Source of the DNA: Larix sibirica
Lineage: Eukaryota > Streptophyta > Pinopsida > Pinales > Pinaceae
Assembly (NCBI GenBank): GCA_004151065.3
Contig: NWUY0300048583.1
Coordinates: 5,127 to 22,790 of the forward strand
Direction of reading: 5' to 3'
DNA: 17,664 nt
The notes under the pieces were generated by a model that worked only from the letters and a program-made list of their open reading frames with translations, was not told the origin of the DNA and did no database searches. Of this stretch, positions 1 to 8,230 are shown piece by piece (within the stretch, counting starts at the first letter, position 1; the number at the start of each line of letters is the position of its first letter). Both the position numbers and the translations under genes were made by a program.

Positions 1-22
1 CATATATATATATATATATATG
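1..22. repeat. (TA)n microsatellite
   Basis: An uninterrupted alternating T/A tract starts at the window edge and may extend beyond it. It is a simple sequence repeat with no gene attached. Confidence 0.95.
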
Positions 23-453
23 AAAAATTCAAAATTTTGGAAAATTTTCATGTGGGCCCCACAAATCCCATGTGGACAAGGAGTATGACGTGGAGGAGTT
101 AGATGGATGGGGTGTATAGGTGGCAATACAAAGAGGTATTAGTTTCATGGGTGGCATCCACATAGTACATATAAAAATCAATTTTATGCCATGGATGGTC
201 CAGATAAAATCGTCCATCCAGATTGGTAAATATAAACCATTTGCACAAAGGGAGATGCTCGAGCCTTAAAGCAGGGACCCTTTTCGCAGACGATTGATAT
301 TTGATCGAGTGGATTAGATATTTGAATTTGATCCATTCACACAAATCAATATGATCATGGGTTATATTAACAGATCATGGCAATTTACACATGGAAAGGT
401 GAGGATGCTTACCTTGGGGTATGTCGCTATGAATGGTTGAGATTAAGCCAGGC
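23..453. other. gene-free left flank
   Basis: I see no supportable gene here. The short open frames on the minus strand have no recognisable motif or coding character. The stretch is ordinary plant intergenic sequence. It contains the G/C-rich word GTGGGCCCCAC at 52-62, which recurs at 5223-5233, and a block at 416-444 (ending GAATGGTTGAGATT) that recurs on the other side of the retrotransposon at 13871-13897. Confidence 0.7.
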
Positions 454-458
454 ACATA
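454..458. repeat. left target-site duplication (ACATA)
   Basis: ACATA lies directly before the 5' LTR, and the identical word lies directly after the 3' LTR at 13811-13815. Five base pairs is the usual stagger of copia integrase. The perfect match fixes both outer boundaries of the element and shows that the two LTRs belong to one insertion event, despite the large internal interruption. Confidence 0.9.
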
Positions 459-803
459 TATTGGAAATATTGTTGTCATTAATGCCAAAGACAAGGGGAG
501 ACTACAGTTAGAGATTGCAAGATGAATATTGTTGGAAATATTGTTTTTGAATGCCTAATTTGGATACTCTATCTTTGAAGGAATTTTTAATCTATATACA
601 TAGCTCAAATTGGAGTATAGGTTACTGTCATGGTTGGAAAGATTATTTCGAGACCTTTAAAACGGTATATGGCACTCCCTCTAACTCCATAGGATTGAGG
701 AGATATGAAAGAATTTGTAAAATCAACCCAACCAAAATATTAGGTCAACCCTGCCAGGATATTGAACAATGTTATGTCGGCCCATAAACATATTAAAGAA
801 CAC

Positions 804-810
804 TATAATT
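804..810 (+). promoter_or_regulatory. TATA-like box of 5' LTR promoter (decayed)
   Basis: TATAATT sits in the context CAC-TATAATT-AAGTGG. The 3' LTR has the better box TATAAATA at the equivalent place. It lies about 350 bp into the LTR, a plausible U3/R position for a plant copia promoter. Transcription would start some 30 bp downstream; the start itself is not visible. Confidence 0.55.
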
Positions 811-1102
811 AAGTGGAGCACTCCCTCACTTGATTATTTTTATTCAAGCATTCATGGAGCTCTAAAAAAGGTGTGCATTTGTGGAAGAGGAAGACTGTCT
901 AGGGTTTGAAGATGGATTTGAAGATGTTTTCTTGGTTTTTGAAGATATTATTGATGATATTCTTTTGAGGGTTTTTCTTAAAGGTTTCTAAGGTTATCCC
1001 AGGAAGAAGAGGTGCACCTTGTGAAGAGGAAGGGATGATTTCTCGCAAGTTCTTTGTTGGATGAGGTACAAAATTTGAGAGTAGTGTAGAAGTTGAAGAC
1101 TG

Positions 1103-1570
1103 CACAATAGTAAAGATTGCTTTGCGCTAAGCAAAGTGCGACAATAGTGAAGATTGCCATGTGTAGAGAAGAGTAGAATGTGACAGTAGTGAATATTGTC
1201 TTGCATAGAGTAGAGTGCGACATAACAAAGTGTAACAATAGTTAAGACTGTATTGCATAGAGCAGAGTGCGACAAAATATAGTATGACATTAGTAAAGAT
1301 TGTCTTGCACGGAGCAAAGTAGAGTGTGACGGTAGTGAAGACTGTCTTGCATAGAGCAGAGTGCAACAGAACAGAGTGTGATAGTAGTGAATATTGTCTT
1401 GCATAGTGTAGAGTACGATAGATTAGAATGTGACAATAGTCTTACGTAGACTAGAGTGTGATAGTAGTGAGGATTATCTTGTGCAGAGCAAATTGCGACA
1501 TAGTAGAGTGTGACAATATTCTTGTGTAGAGTAGAGTGTGAAAGAGCATAGTAGAGTGAAAGAACACAAG
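1103..1570 (+). repeat. LTR-internal tandem array, units of 42, 52 and 28 bp
   Basis: Ten consecutive units begin at about 1105, 1142, 1184, 1236, 1288, 1330, 1382, 1434, 1462 and 1514. Each starts with a variant of CAATAGTGAAGATTGTCTTG and ends with a variant of GAGTGTGA. Counted lengths are 37, 42, 52, 52, 42, 52, 52, 28, 52 and 28. The long unit contains an extra GAGTGCGA-type sub-repeat, and the 28-bp units lack the GAAGATTG part. The same array lies in the 3' LTR. Downstream of the TATA box it would be part of the RNA leader. Open frames on its minus strand are a by-product of the periodicity. Confidence 0.93.
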
Positions 1571-1816
1571 AAAGTACATTGGTGTACATAAGTTAGAATT
1601 GTTTTACAACGCGAAAGAAGAAGTGCAACACGTAATAGGAAAGTCATTGTAGAAGAAATACTTGAAGTAAGAAATAACACAGTATTGGATCCAGTGACAG
1701 ATACACAGGAAGTTACAAGAAGTGCACAGAGCATGTTACAAGGACTCAAGAACAACATATACATAAAAATTACGTGGGTTCCTGTGCAATATTTGCTGTG
1801 TTAGTGCCCAGACTCA

Positions 1817-1925
1817 GAGATTGGTGTGTCCGACAAGTTGGTGCTAATTTGAGGAGATTGGTGTCTCTGGCAAGTTGTTTCTTGCAAACCTTATAAAAGT
1901 AGGTTGATGCCTCTGATTATTGTAA
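1817..1925 (+). repeat. duplicated GAGATTGGTGTCTCTGGCAAG block in 5' LTR
   Basis: Two copies of a GAGATTGGTGTCTC...GCAAGTTG block lie in tandem, the first shortened and mutated. The 3' LTR keeps fuller copies at about 13467-13580. The duplication is therefore older than this insertion. No function is evident. Confidence 0.75.
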
Positions 1926-2116
1926 TAGTAGGTTGGTTCCTACTCAATATTCATAAAGATAAAAATCATTGTGGTTTTATCCTATTTGGGTGTCCACATT
2001 ACATCTTATGCTCTATGGTTTGAAACTTATTATATATTGTTTGATGAATGAGTAAAGAAAGAAAATGTGCATTATATTGATTCACCCCCTCTCAATATAA
2101 CCATAAATACAATATT

Positions 2117-2127
2117 TGGTATCAGAG
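2117..2127 (+). other. primer-binding site for initiator-Met tRNA
   Basis: TGGTATCAGAG is the exact complement of the 3' end (CUCUGAUACCA) of plant initiator-methionine tRNA, the usual minus-strand primer of plant copia elements. It begins two bases after the LTR end. A perfect 14-bp palindrome follows at 2131-2144. Confidence 0.95.
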
Positions 2128-2130
2128 TAG

Positions 2131-2144
2131 GTTCCTTAAGGAAC
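2131..2144. repeat. perfect 14-bp palindrome after the primer-binding site
   Basis: GTTCCTTAAGGAAC reads the same on both strands. It sits in the RNA leader between the primer-binding site and the first gag ATG (2155). In RNA it could form an intermolecular duplex or a tight hairpin. Whether it has a role, for example in RNA dimerisation, is inference. Confidence 0.9.
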
Positions 2145-2154
2145 AAGTAAACCA

Positions 2155-2800
2155 ATGGAAGGCATATCACTCACTGCACACTACTGGGTAGACAGGAAGG
2201 GTTTTCCACAAATATAGCTCCTTTATTTGATGGCTCAAGTTATGTCTTCTGGATCATAAGAATGATAACATATTTGATAGCTCTAGGGTTTTACATTTGG
2301 GATGTAGTCAAGACCAATTATACAGCTCCAACAACTTCACCTATAGATGCAGTTGGAAAGAAGCTTAGTGAAAATAACACTAAAGCCATGAATGGAATTT
2401 TTTGTGGATTGGAAAAATCCAAAATTTTCAGGGTTATGCATTGCAAATCAACAAAAGATATGTGGTGCAAATTACATAATATATATGAAGGGGGTGACAA
2501 GGTCAAAAGGAAAAAATGCAGATCCATAGAAAACAGTTTGAGAGCCTTAAAAATGAAATAAAAAGAGAACATTGCAGTATTCTTCCTTCATGTTGATGAA
2601 ATTATCAACACCATCACAGGTTTGGGTGAAAAGGTCGATGAGAAAATCATTGTGCAAAAGGTGCTTAGATCACTTCCTTTATGATTTGATTCCAAGATAT
2701 CCACAATTGAGGAAATGAGGATTCTAGATGATCTCACAATGGATGAATTACATGGAATTATTACTACATATGAAATTAGGATTGAAACAAAAAAATAATA
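2155..2800 (+). pseudogene. gag, N-terminal part (UBN2-type Gag), broken
   Basis: Gag forms the particle that packages the element RNA. The likely start is ATG at 2155 (MEGISLTAHYW). A frameshift near 2197-2200 moves to the frame that reads APLFDGSSYVFWIIRM, the typical opening of plant copia Gag, in which the element addresses 'LFDGxNYxxW'. From 2262 this frame runs about 100 codons, through the 'STKDMWCKLHNIYEG' region typical of UBN2 Gag domains, to TAA at 2559. It then resumes in the same frame with VDEIINTITGLGEKVDEKIIV and LRSLPL, and passes another stop (TGA) near 2684. Further stops follow near 2796. The stops and frameshift make it non-functional. Assignment to copia gag is firm; exact limits are not. 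Confidence 0.88.
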
Positions 2801-2965
2801 AAAAAATGAAAGAGAGAATCAACCTTCAAGGAATCAAAGAACACAAATACCAAAGAACACAAATCAAGTGACAATTCAAACAACGAATCAAATGAAGAAG
2901 AATCCATTTTTTTCAAAAAGATCAAGAGATGATAAGGAAAATACAAAGATAAGCTTCCCTTTAAA

Positions 2966-3007
2966 CGTTTAAATTGTGGAGAAGTGGGAAACTTTGCTGC
3001 TAAATGT
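2966..3007 (+). pseudogene. gag zinc knuckle 1, degenerate
   Basis: The reading RLNCGEVGNFAAKC matches the CCHC knuckle C-x2-C-x4-H-x4-C. The first Cys is replaced by Arg (CGT for TGT) and the His by Asn. The knuckle binds the element RNA in intact Gag. It lies in a different frame from the preceding gag segment, so an indel separates them. Confidence 0.8.
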
Positions 3008-3159
3008 CCTTATGAAAAAATTAGAAACAATGACGAAGAAGACTCTAGATTCAAAATTTACAGAAAGGGAAATACTGTAAAGAAAATAAAGTTCAACAAA
3101 CAAAAGAAGAGTCTATATGCAAATGAAGATGACAACTCTTAAGATGACGGTGATAGTGA

Positions 3160-3645
3160 AAAAAAATAGATTCTCTTCGTGATCCTAGAAAGGAGACTGT
3201 TTTCCTAGAAAATCAAACCTCAAATTTAGAAGAAGAAGATAGTCCAAAAATCGACGGAGAAGTAAATTTGGAAGAACTCATATGTTCTTTGGATGAAATA
3301 GATAGATTGAGGAAAAACAAATGGCTACATAAAGAACAACTAAATAAGTACATAAATGAATTACTTTGTAGAAAAGAGAAATCTGATGACACTCAAAAAG
3401 TCATCATCAATCTAAAAACTCAAGTTGAAGAGGTTAAGATAATTGAATAAGCTTTGAGAGATCAGTTAAAAGAAAAGGAAGATGTCTGCAACAGCTAGAA
3501 TCTGAGATAATCCGTCTAAGAATAAAGTTGGAGTAATCAAATGCTACTCTGAAATTTGAAAAGATCTCTACAACTTTGGATGAGATCCTAAATTGTCAAA
3601 GGCTTCCATTTGACAAAAATGGTCTTGTCTACAACAAGGAGTAAA
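3160..3645 (+). pseudogene. gag central coiled-coil region, broken
   Basis: From 3268 an open stretch of 60 codons is rich in Lys, Glu, Leu and Ile with heptad-like spacing (KTQVEEVKIIE). It ends at TAA (3448) and continues beyond the stop with LRDQLKEKED. After further frameshifts, short pieces still resemble the end of the coil (FEKISTTLDEILNCQ at about 3558-3600). Such long coiled coils after the first knuckle occur in some plant copia Gags and probably mediate self-assembly; that role is inference. Confidence 0.75.
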
Positions 3646-3677
3646 CTATGAAAGAATAATCAACCTATTCACAACAG

Positions 3678-4190
3678 TTGGGTGAAAGAATGACTAAGAG
3701 TTATGCTGAAATACTCAAGAGTCCTATCAATGTTGAAGACAACAAAAGAGAAGAACATGATGCTCCACAAAAGAAGAATCCTTCTCACAAAGAAAAAATC
3801 GAGCAACCCTATTCAACAAGATGGAACCATATAACTAGGTACCAATTTTTTTTTTTGGGCTATTGTTATTCTTGCAATGGTTTTGTTCATAAATTTGTAG
3901 ATTGTAGAATGAATGCAAGAAGCAGTTATATGAGGGACAACAATAGAGTTACCTATGTATTTTCAAGAATATTTCACAACTTATTTTCTCCTTTATTGAA
4001 TTATAACACTATATGTTATAATTGCAACAATTATGGGCATATAGTAAGGTTCCGTAGAAGTGGTTTCAGAAAAAATAAGAATGAAGAAATCCAAACAGTG
4101 ATGGAGAAAAATCAGGAACGAAGGGAACATAAGAAAGAAAAATCCTCATTCATACAGGCTGCGCTGCATGCAAAAAATAAAAGGGTTGAG
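3678..4190 (+). pseudogene. gag C-terminal region with zinc knuckles 2 and 3
   Basis: This is the longest surviving open frame of the element: 177 codons, 3678-4211, running into the protease. Knuckle 2 at 3864-3905 (CYSCNGFVHKFVDC) keeps all four ligands of C-x2-C-x4-H-x4-C. Knuckle 3 at 4014-4055 (CYNCNNYGHIVRFR) has lost the last Cys, which is now Arg. A T-run at 3846-3856 gives three Phe in a row and may have slipped. The basic, polar linker after knuckle 3 leads into the protease. The open frame ends where the protease Cys codon has become TGA. Confidence 0.88.
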
Positions 4191-4537
4191 TGGTACATTT
4201 ATAGTGGGTGATCAAGTCACATGACATGGGATACACCAAATTTTATTACCTTGAAGAAGAATGAGGTTAATGTTACTTTTGGGATAATGGCACTTCAAAG
4301 ATAATTGGAAAGGGGACTCCTAATCTCGATAATGGAAGAGCTAAGGTAGAAAATGTTATGTGTGTTGAAGACTTGAAATACCATATTTTTAGTGTCATAC
4401 AGATGTGTGATCAGAGACATACTTTCACTTTTGAATCCCAAGAATGTGAGATAAAAAAGGAAAAGTCGAGGAAATTAGTTACCATAGCAATCAAAACCCC
4501 AAACAAGGTGTATATTCTTGATGAGATTAGTGGATAA
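4191..4537 (+). pseudogene. copia aspartic protease, catalytic Asp lost
   Basis: The protease cuts Gag-Pol into its mature proteins. Here the active-site triplet that should read D-S-G reads Y-S-G (TAT at 4200-4202 in WYIYSG). The next codon is TGA (4209-4211), followed by SSHMTWD as in copia proteases (SSHMT is conserved). A frameshift follows near 4280, after VTFG. The second frame then reads about 80 codons, GTSKIIGKGT through SVIQMCDQ to TPNKVYILDEISG, ending at TAA (4534). Loss of the catalytic Asp alone would abolish activity. Confidence 0.88.
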
Positions 4538-4735
4538 AAATGCTTAATGGGGAAAAATATGAAAGTTGGATGTGGCATAAAAGAATGGGCCATATGAACT
4601 TTGCCAACTTGGTAAAAATTAGCACTAAACAAGCAGTAAGGGATATGCCAAAGATTACAAAACCTTCAACTTTGTGTAAGCAGTGCCAACATGGAAATAA
4701 AACAAAGGAAAGCTTCAAATCAAAGGAATACACAT
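4538..4735 (+). pseudogene. GAG-pre-integrase / integrase zinc-binding domain
   Basis: The frame starting at 4540 reads ESWMWHKRMGHMNF and, further on, CKQCQHG. The HKRMGH His pair and the CKQC Cys pair form the H-x4-H...C-x2-C zinc site at the N-terminus of copia integrase. All four ligands are preserved. A frameshift separates this from the protease piece upstream. The ATG at 4540 is an accident of the break, not a true start. Confidence 0.9.
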
Positions 4736-5137
4736 CTAATCCATTGGAACTTGTGCATACAGATCTTTGTGGACCAACCAAAACACAAATCCTGCAAGGA
4801 GAGAATTACATTATGCTAATATTGATGATTATACAAGAGTGACTTGGGTGGCCTTTCTTAGACATAAATCTAAGGCCTTTAAAAATTTCAAAACTTTTAA
4901 AGATTTATTTGAAAATGAGATTGGCATGAAAATCAAATGTTTAAGTTTGGATAATGGAGGTGAATTTACATGTAATGAATTTGAAAAATTCCGTGAAACT
5001 CATGGAATAAGAAGACAATATTAAGCTGCAAGAGCTCCTCGACAAAATGGAGTGGTTGAAAGAAAAAAAAGACATGTGCAGGAGATTGCTATCACAATGT
5101 TGAATGAAGCAAGGTTATGTTGACAGGCATACTTGAA
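4736..5137 (+). pseudogene. integrase catalytic core (DDE), frameshifted
   Basis: Integrase joins the element cDNA to host DNA. The first catalytic Asp is in HTDLCGPT (4762-4764), the second in LDNGGEF (4950-4952) and the Glu in NGVVERKKR (5058-5060). The last two are 36 codons apart, exactly the D-x35-E of retroviral-type integrases. A frameshift near 4820 separates LQGENY from DDYTRVTWVAFL. TAA interrupts after IRRQY (near 5023). A stop in the Trp/Asp region near 5120 precedes the point where copia sequence is lost. The rest of integrase resumes at about 9601. The catalytic residues survive, but the protein cannot be made. Confidence 0.92.
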
Positions 5138-6543
5138 CGCTCATCAATGCAAAAGAAGCAACCCAATCCAAAGATAAAAAACTGATCCTTAGTCGTTTGG
5201 TGTAGTTTCTCCCGACGTGTATGTGGGCCCCACTGCCATTGTTGAGGGTTTCTCTTTGATGAGAGGCTTGATATTTTGGATTTTCTTAATTTCCTAAATG
5301 CAATTATATACTAAATACAATGCAAATTAATCTAAAAAAAAATCCTATCTATTTAATCCTATCTCAATCAAGAACCTTTTGCGGTTTTTAAATTAAATTA
5401 GTTTGCAATAAAAATTAATCATGAAGTAATAAGATTTAGAATCAATTCTAAAATATTAACTACTACACATTATACATTTAAATACACTTGAAAAATTATA
5501 AAAAATAAATTATTAGTTCAAAGTATAGCTATACTAAACAAACTAATTTAATGATAGTCAACACACTCAACATACATATCATTAAGGATCTTTAAAGATT
5601 TTGTTGACATAAAATAATTAGAAGATAATTTGAAAGAATTCAAATCATAAAATTGAAAAGAAAATTCAGATTATACTAATGAAAAGTGGTTGACAAACTA
5701 TTTCAGTAGCTCTACAAAAGAGTTTCAATAGAGTTGAAATTGGTTTGCAGGCCAATCCCGACTTCTTTGTCTCTATTAGTCTATTATCCATAGACCTAAT
5801 AAAAGTCTAGGCAACTTCTATTTATACAAAATGAGACCAAAACCAATTCCCCAATTCCAAGATCGCATAACAGACCCATGTGCAAAAATAGCCTAAGAAT
5901 TGATTCACTAACAGATCAAATCATCCATGGATGATGACATATTAACATTTGCCATCATTGAATTGACAAAGCTTATAACAAGAAACACACAAATGTATCT
6001 CTTTTGCGTTATTATAGTTAAGTTATACCGACTCAACAAAATTGAGCTTACAAGTTTTAACCATATGCCAACGAACTGACACCAACTTTGATACTTGCTC
6101 AATGCTGATTTGGAAATATTCAACATGATTTGGTGAGCGAATCTTCTTCTCAAACTTGCTTTGGACAAGTCAATTTTGATATGAAATATTGATATAAGAC
6201 TATATGCATAAGTGGCACCTACCATAAAAAATGATTTAATAAAAAATGAAATTATATTTGAGTAGCTACAAAATATATGATTATGTAGCTACTCTATAAA
6301 AAGACAATTAAATCGAAATTAAAATGAGAAGGAAAATATATGCTAAAAATAAATCATTTACCATGGCTTCACCTCAAAACAAAAAACTCATGTATATGTT
6401 CAAATAACAAAAATAATTTCCTAAATGATGCAAGCTGAACCATAGTCATAAACCTGTGAAGAGTTTTAAAACAGGGAAATAATATTATTTCAAAATTTTC
6501 CCTATATGTTAATCAAAATTACAAAATCTCCAATCCAAGGATC
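5138..6543. other. non-coding left part of the insertion
   Basis: This part is very AT-rich with many A and T runs. No open frame has coding character; the 105-codon minus-strand frame at 5908-6225 shows no motif. It lies 3' of the minus-strand pseudogene and may contain its 3' untranslated region. GTGGGCCCCAC at 5223-5233 is the only GC-rich landmark. Confidence 0.6.
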
Positions 6544-8230
6544 CTAAGATCTATGAACAACATAAAAAATTCTATTCAGTATTGTAGGTGAGGTTGGAAC
6601 TCTTCTCCTTGCTTCTTTCACTTTTGATTTCAATTGTCTGATCTTCATTTTATTGTGCTTATTTTGGATATACCACTTGCAATCCTTCCTGATCAGCAAC
6701 CCCTTTTGGGAATTCATCATATCCTTGTGTTTATGTACACGAGTGAAATTGGATTTCAATTTCAAATTTTCTATTTTGATGTAGTTGTTGAGCAGTTCCA
6801 CTTCTTTCACTTCACACTCCAACAACCAAATTTTATGTACTTTCTTTTACTCTAATGATGGAAGGATTCTCTTATCTAGGTCAAGAATAGTATGAACATC
6901 ATTTTCATTGGTTGAATGATTAAATTATTCATTCAGTTCATCATTTTCAAAAAATTCACACTTAGTTATGGAAATAGAACGTGAATGAAAACTACAATTA
7001 GGGACGAACCCTTTTTCCTTCTTTACCCTCTTCAAATCACTTCTCCACTCATCATTATATTCATTAATATGGATAACCCACTAGTATTCAATTTGAGGGT
7101 TTCAATCATGCTTTGCAACTAGGCCCCTAGCTATACTATGCATGAACTTGTGCATAAAAACTCCAAACTTGCTCTTGTTGCTACGTATTCCTTTTATTAC
7201 TGCTTCATATTCATGAAGAAAGAATTTATCCCCAATCAATACCTTTGGTTGTGAATCGTTTCCCAAATACTCATCAAATTTGCATAAAGGTTTTCCCTTT
7301 GGTCACCCTCTTGATTTTTTGAACTCAGGGTTTGAAACCTTGACTTCTTGGTCCATACCCTATTTTCCCTTTCTCTTTTTCACAATTAGATATAGAGGCT
7401 CATCTTTATCAAACCTAGCTTCCATAACATTTGACTCAAAAACCCTATCAATAGAAACTCTAGATCCGAAAATCTTATCATTTGTGTTCTTGGATTTTGA
7501 CTGGTCATCTTCATGCTGTTCAGGAATTTCAATGAAGTGGTTTCTTGAGAGGAATTGATCCCAGGTATCGTTTAATTCTATCAGTCTAGCTTCAACCAAG
7601 ATTTCAATTAAACCAAAATGAAAAAAATCCGATCCAAATTTTTGGTTCATCACAAGACAAACGATGCCATTTTTCTCAAACTATTCAATAAGTAAAATGG
7701 CATATCTAATTGATACCTAAGAAAAATCATTAAGAGCCTAACGTGGAAATAGAAAACCAGATCAAATATTCCTTCATAGGTGGCATACCTATGTATTACG
7801 AACAATGTAAGACTCCATTTCTTCTGAAAAGCTTTGACATGCATACCCTTGTTCCACTCGACTGCTTGTGTAGGGATTTTGAGAAAACTTTTCCAGGTAT
7901 CATTTTTCAACCTTCGATTCTTGAACCATTTCTCATGTGTTGTGGAAACCCAGTGGTATATGAGATAAACACCTCAGTCATATGCAACACAAGGTCACCC
8001 ACTTGAGACTTAACACCATCGAATGTAAGAGAAAAGGCCTCGATCACCTGAGTGTTATACCCTTGGAAATTTTGCAAGAAGGGAAACCAACCTGCTCGAC
8101 GAAAGCATTTCATACATTTATAGTTGGCCTCCAAAATCTCAATACCAGTGGGTTCTAGCCTCACTATAGATGCAATTTCAAAGTAATAGGGTTTGAACAA
8201 GTATGGATCCAAAAAATATTCTTGATACAT
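6544..8230 (-). pseudogene. decayed gene of unknown function, about 560 codons
   Basis: Three consecutive minus-strand frames form one fossil. Segment 1 (8230-7907) begins MYQEYFLDPYLFKPYYFEI and includes GWFPFLQNFQGYNTQ and VGDLVLHMTEVFIS. Segment 2 (7910-7650) includes KSFLKIPTQAVEWNKG and FYFHVRLLMIFL. Segment 3 runs 7653-6544 in one frame, 370 codons with six internal stops, too few for random AT-rich DNA. It includes SRG-stop-PKGKP, an AT-hook-like motif if the TGA was CGA, and a charged helical C-terminus (NKHNKMKIRQLKSKVKEARR). Frameshifts lie near 7908 and 7651. I see no RT, transposase or integrase signature. It may be a Gag-like protein of a non-autonomous element, or a captured host gene. 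A loose likeness of segment 1 to plant mobile-domain proteins is only an impression. The start ATG at 8230 is provisional. Confidence 0.7.

Larger units (their letters stand above)
459..2114 (+). repeat. 5' LTR (1656 bp)
   Basis: It aligns along its whole length with 12010-13810. The start is fixed by the target-site duplication and the end by the primer-binding site two bases further on. The canonical TG...CA termini have become TA...TA here: it starts TATTGGAAATATTG and ends AAATACAATA, where the 3' LTR ends AAATACAACA. Both changes fit cytosine deamination. It is about 145 bp shorter than its partner, through indels in the first 100 bp, in the internal tandem array and in a repeated block near the end. 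A TATA-like box lies at 804-810. The tandem array follows at 1103-1570, so the array would fall in the transcribed R-U5 part. Confidence 0.93.

Noticed and set aside
1103-1570. CRISPR-like array
   Set aside because: Units are contiguous, variable in length and lie inside the LTR of a plant retrotransposon. There are no unique spacers between constant repeats.
994-1589. Several overlapping minus-strand open frames of about 80-136 codons across the 5' LTR array
   Set aside because: The translations are monotonous repeats (variants of HYCHTLLC) produced by the tandem array, and they occur in more than one frame.
5816-5830. Minus-strand TATAAATAG-like promoter in the insert
   Set aside because: It points away from the pseudogene, toward the left end of the insert, with no gene downstream. 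AT-rich DNA yields such words easily.
7280-7558. 92-codon plus-strand open frame
   Set aside because: It is the shadow of the minus-strand pseudogene, whose frame has far better coding character over a much longer distance.
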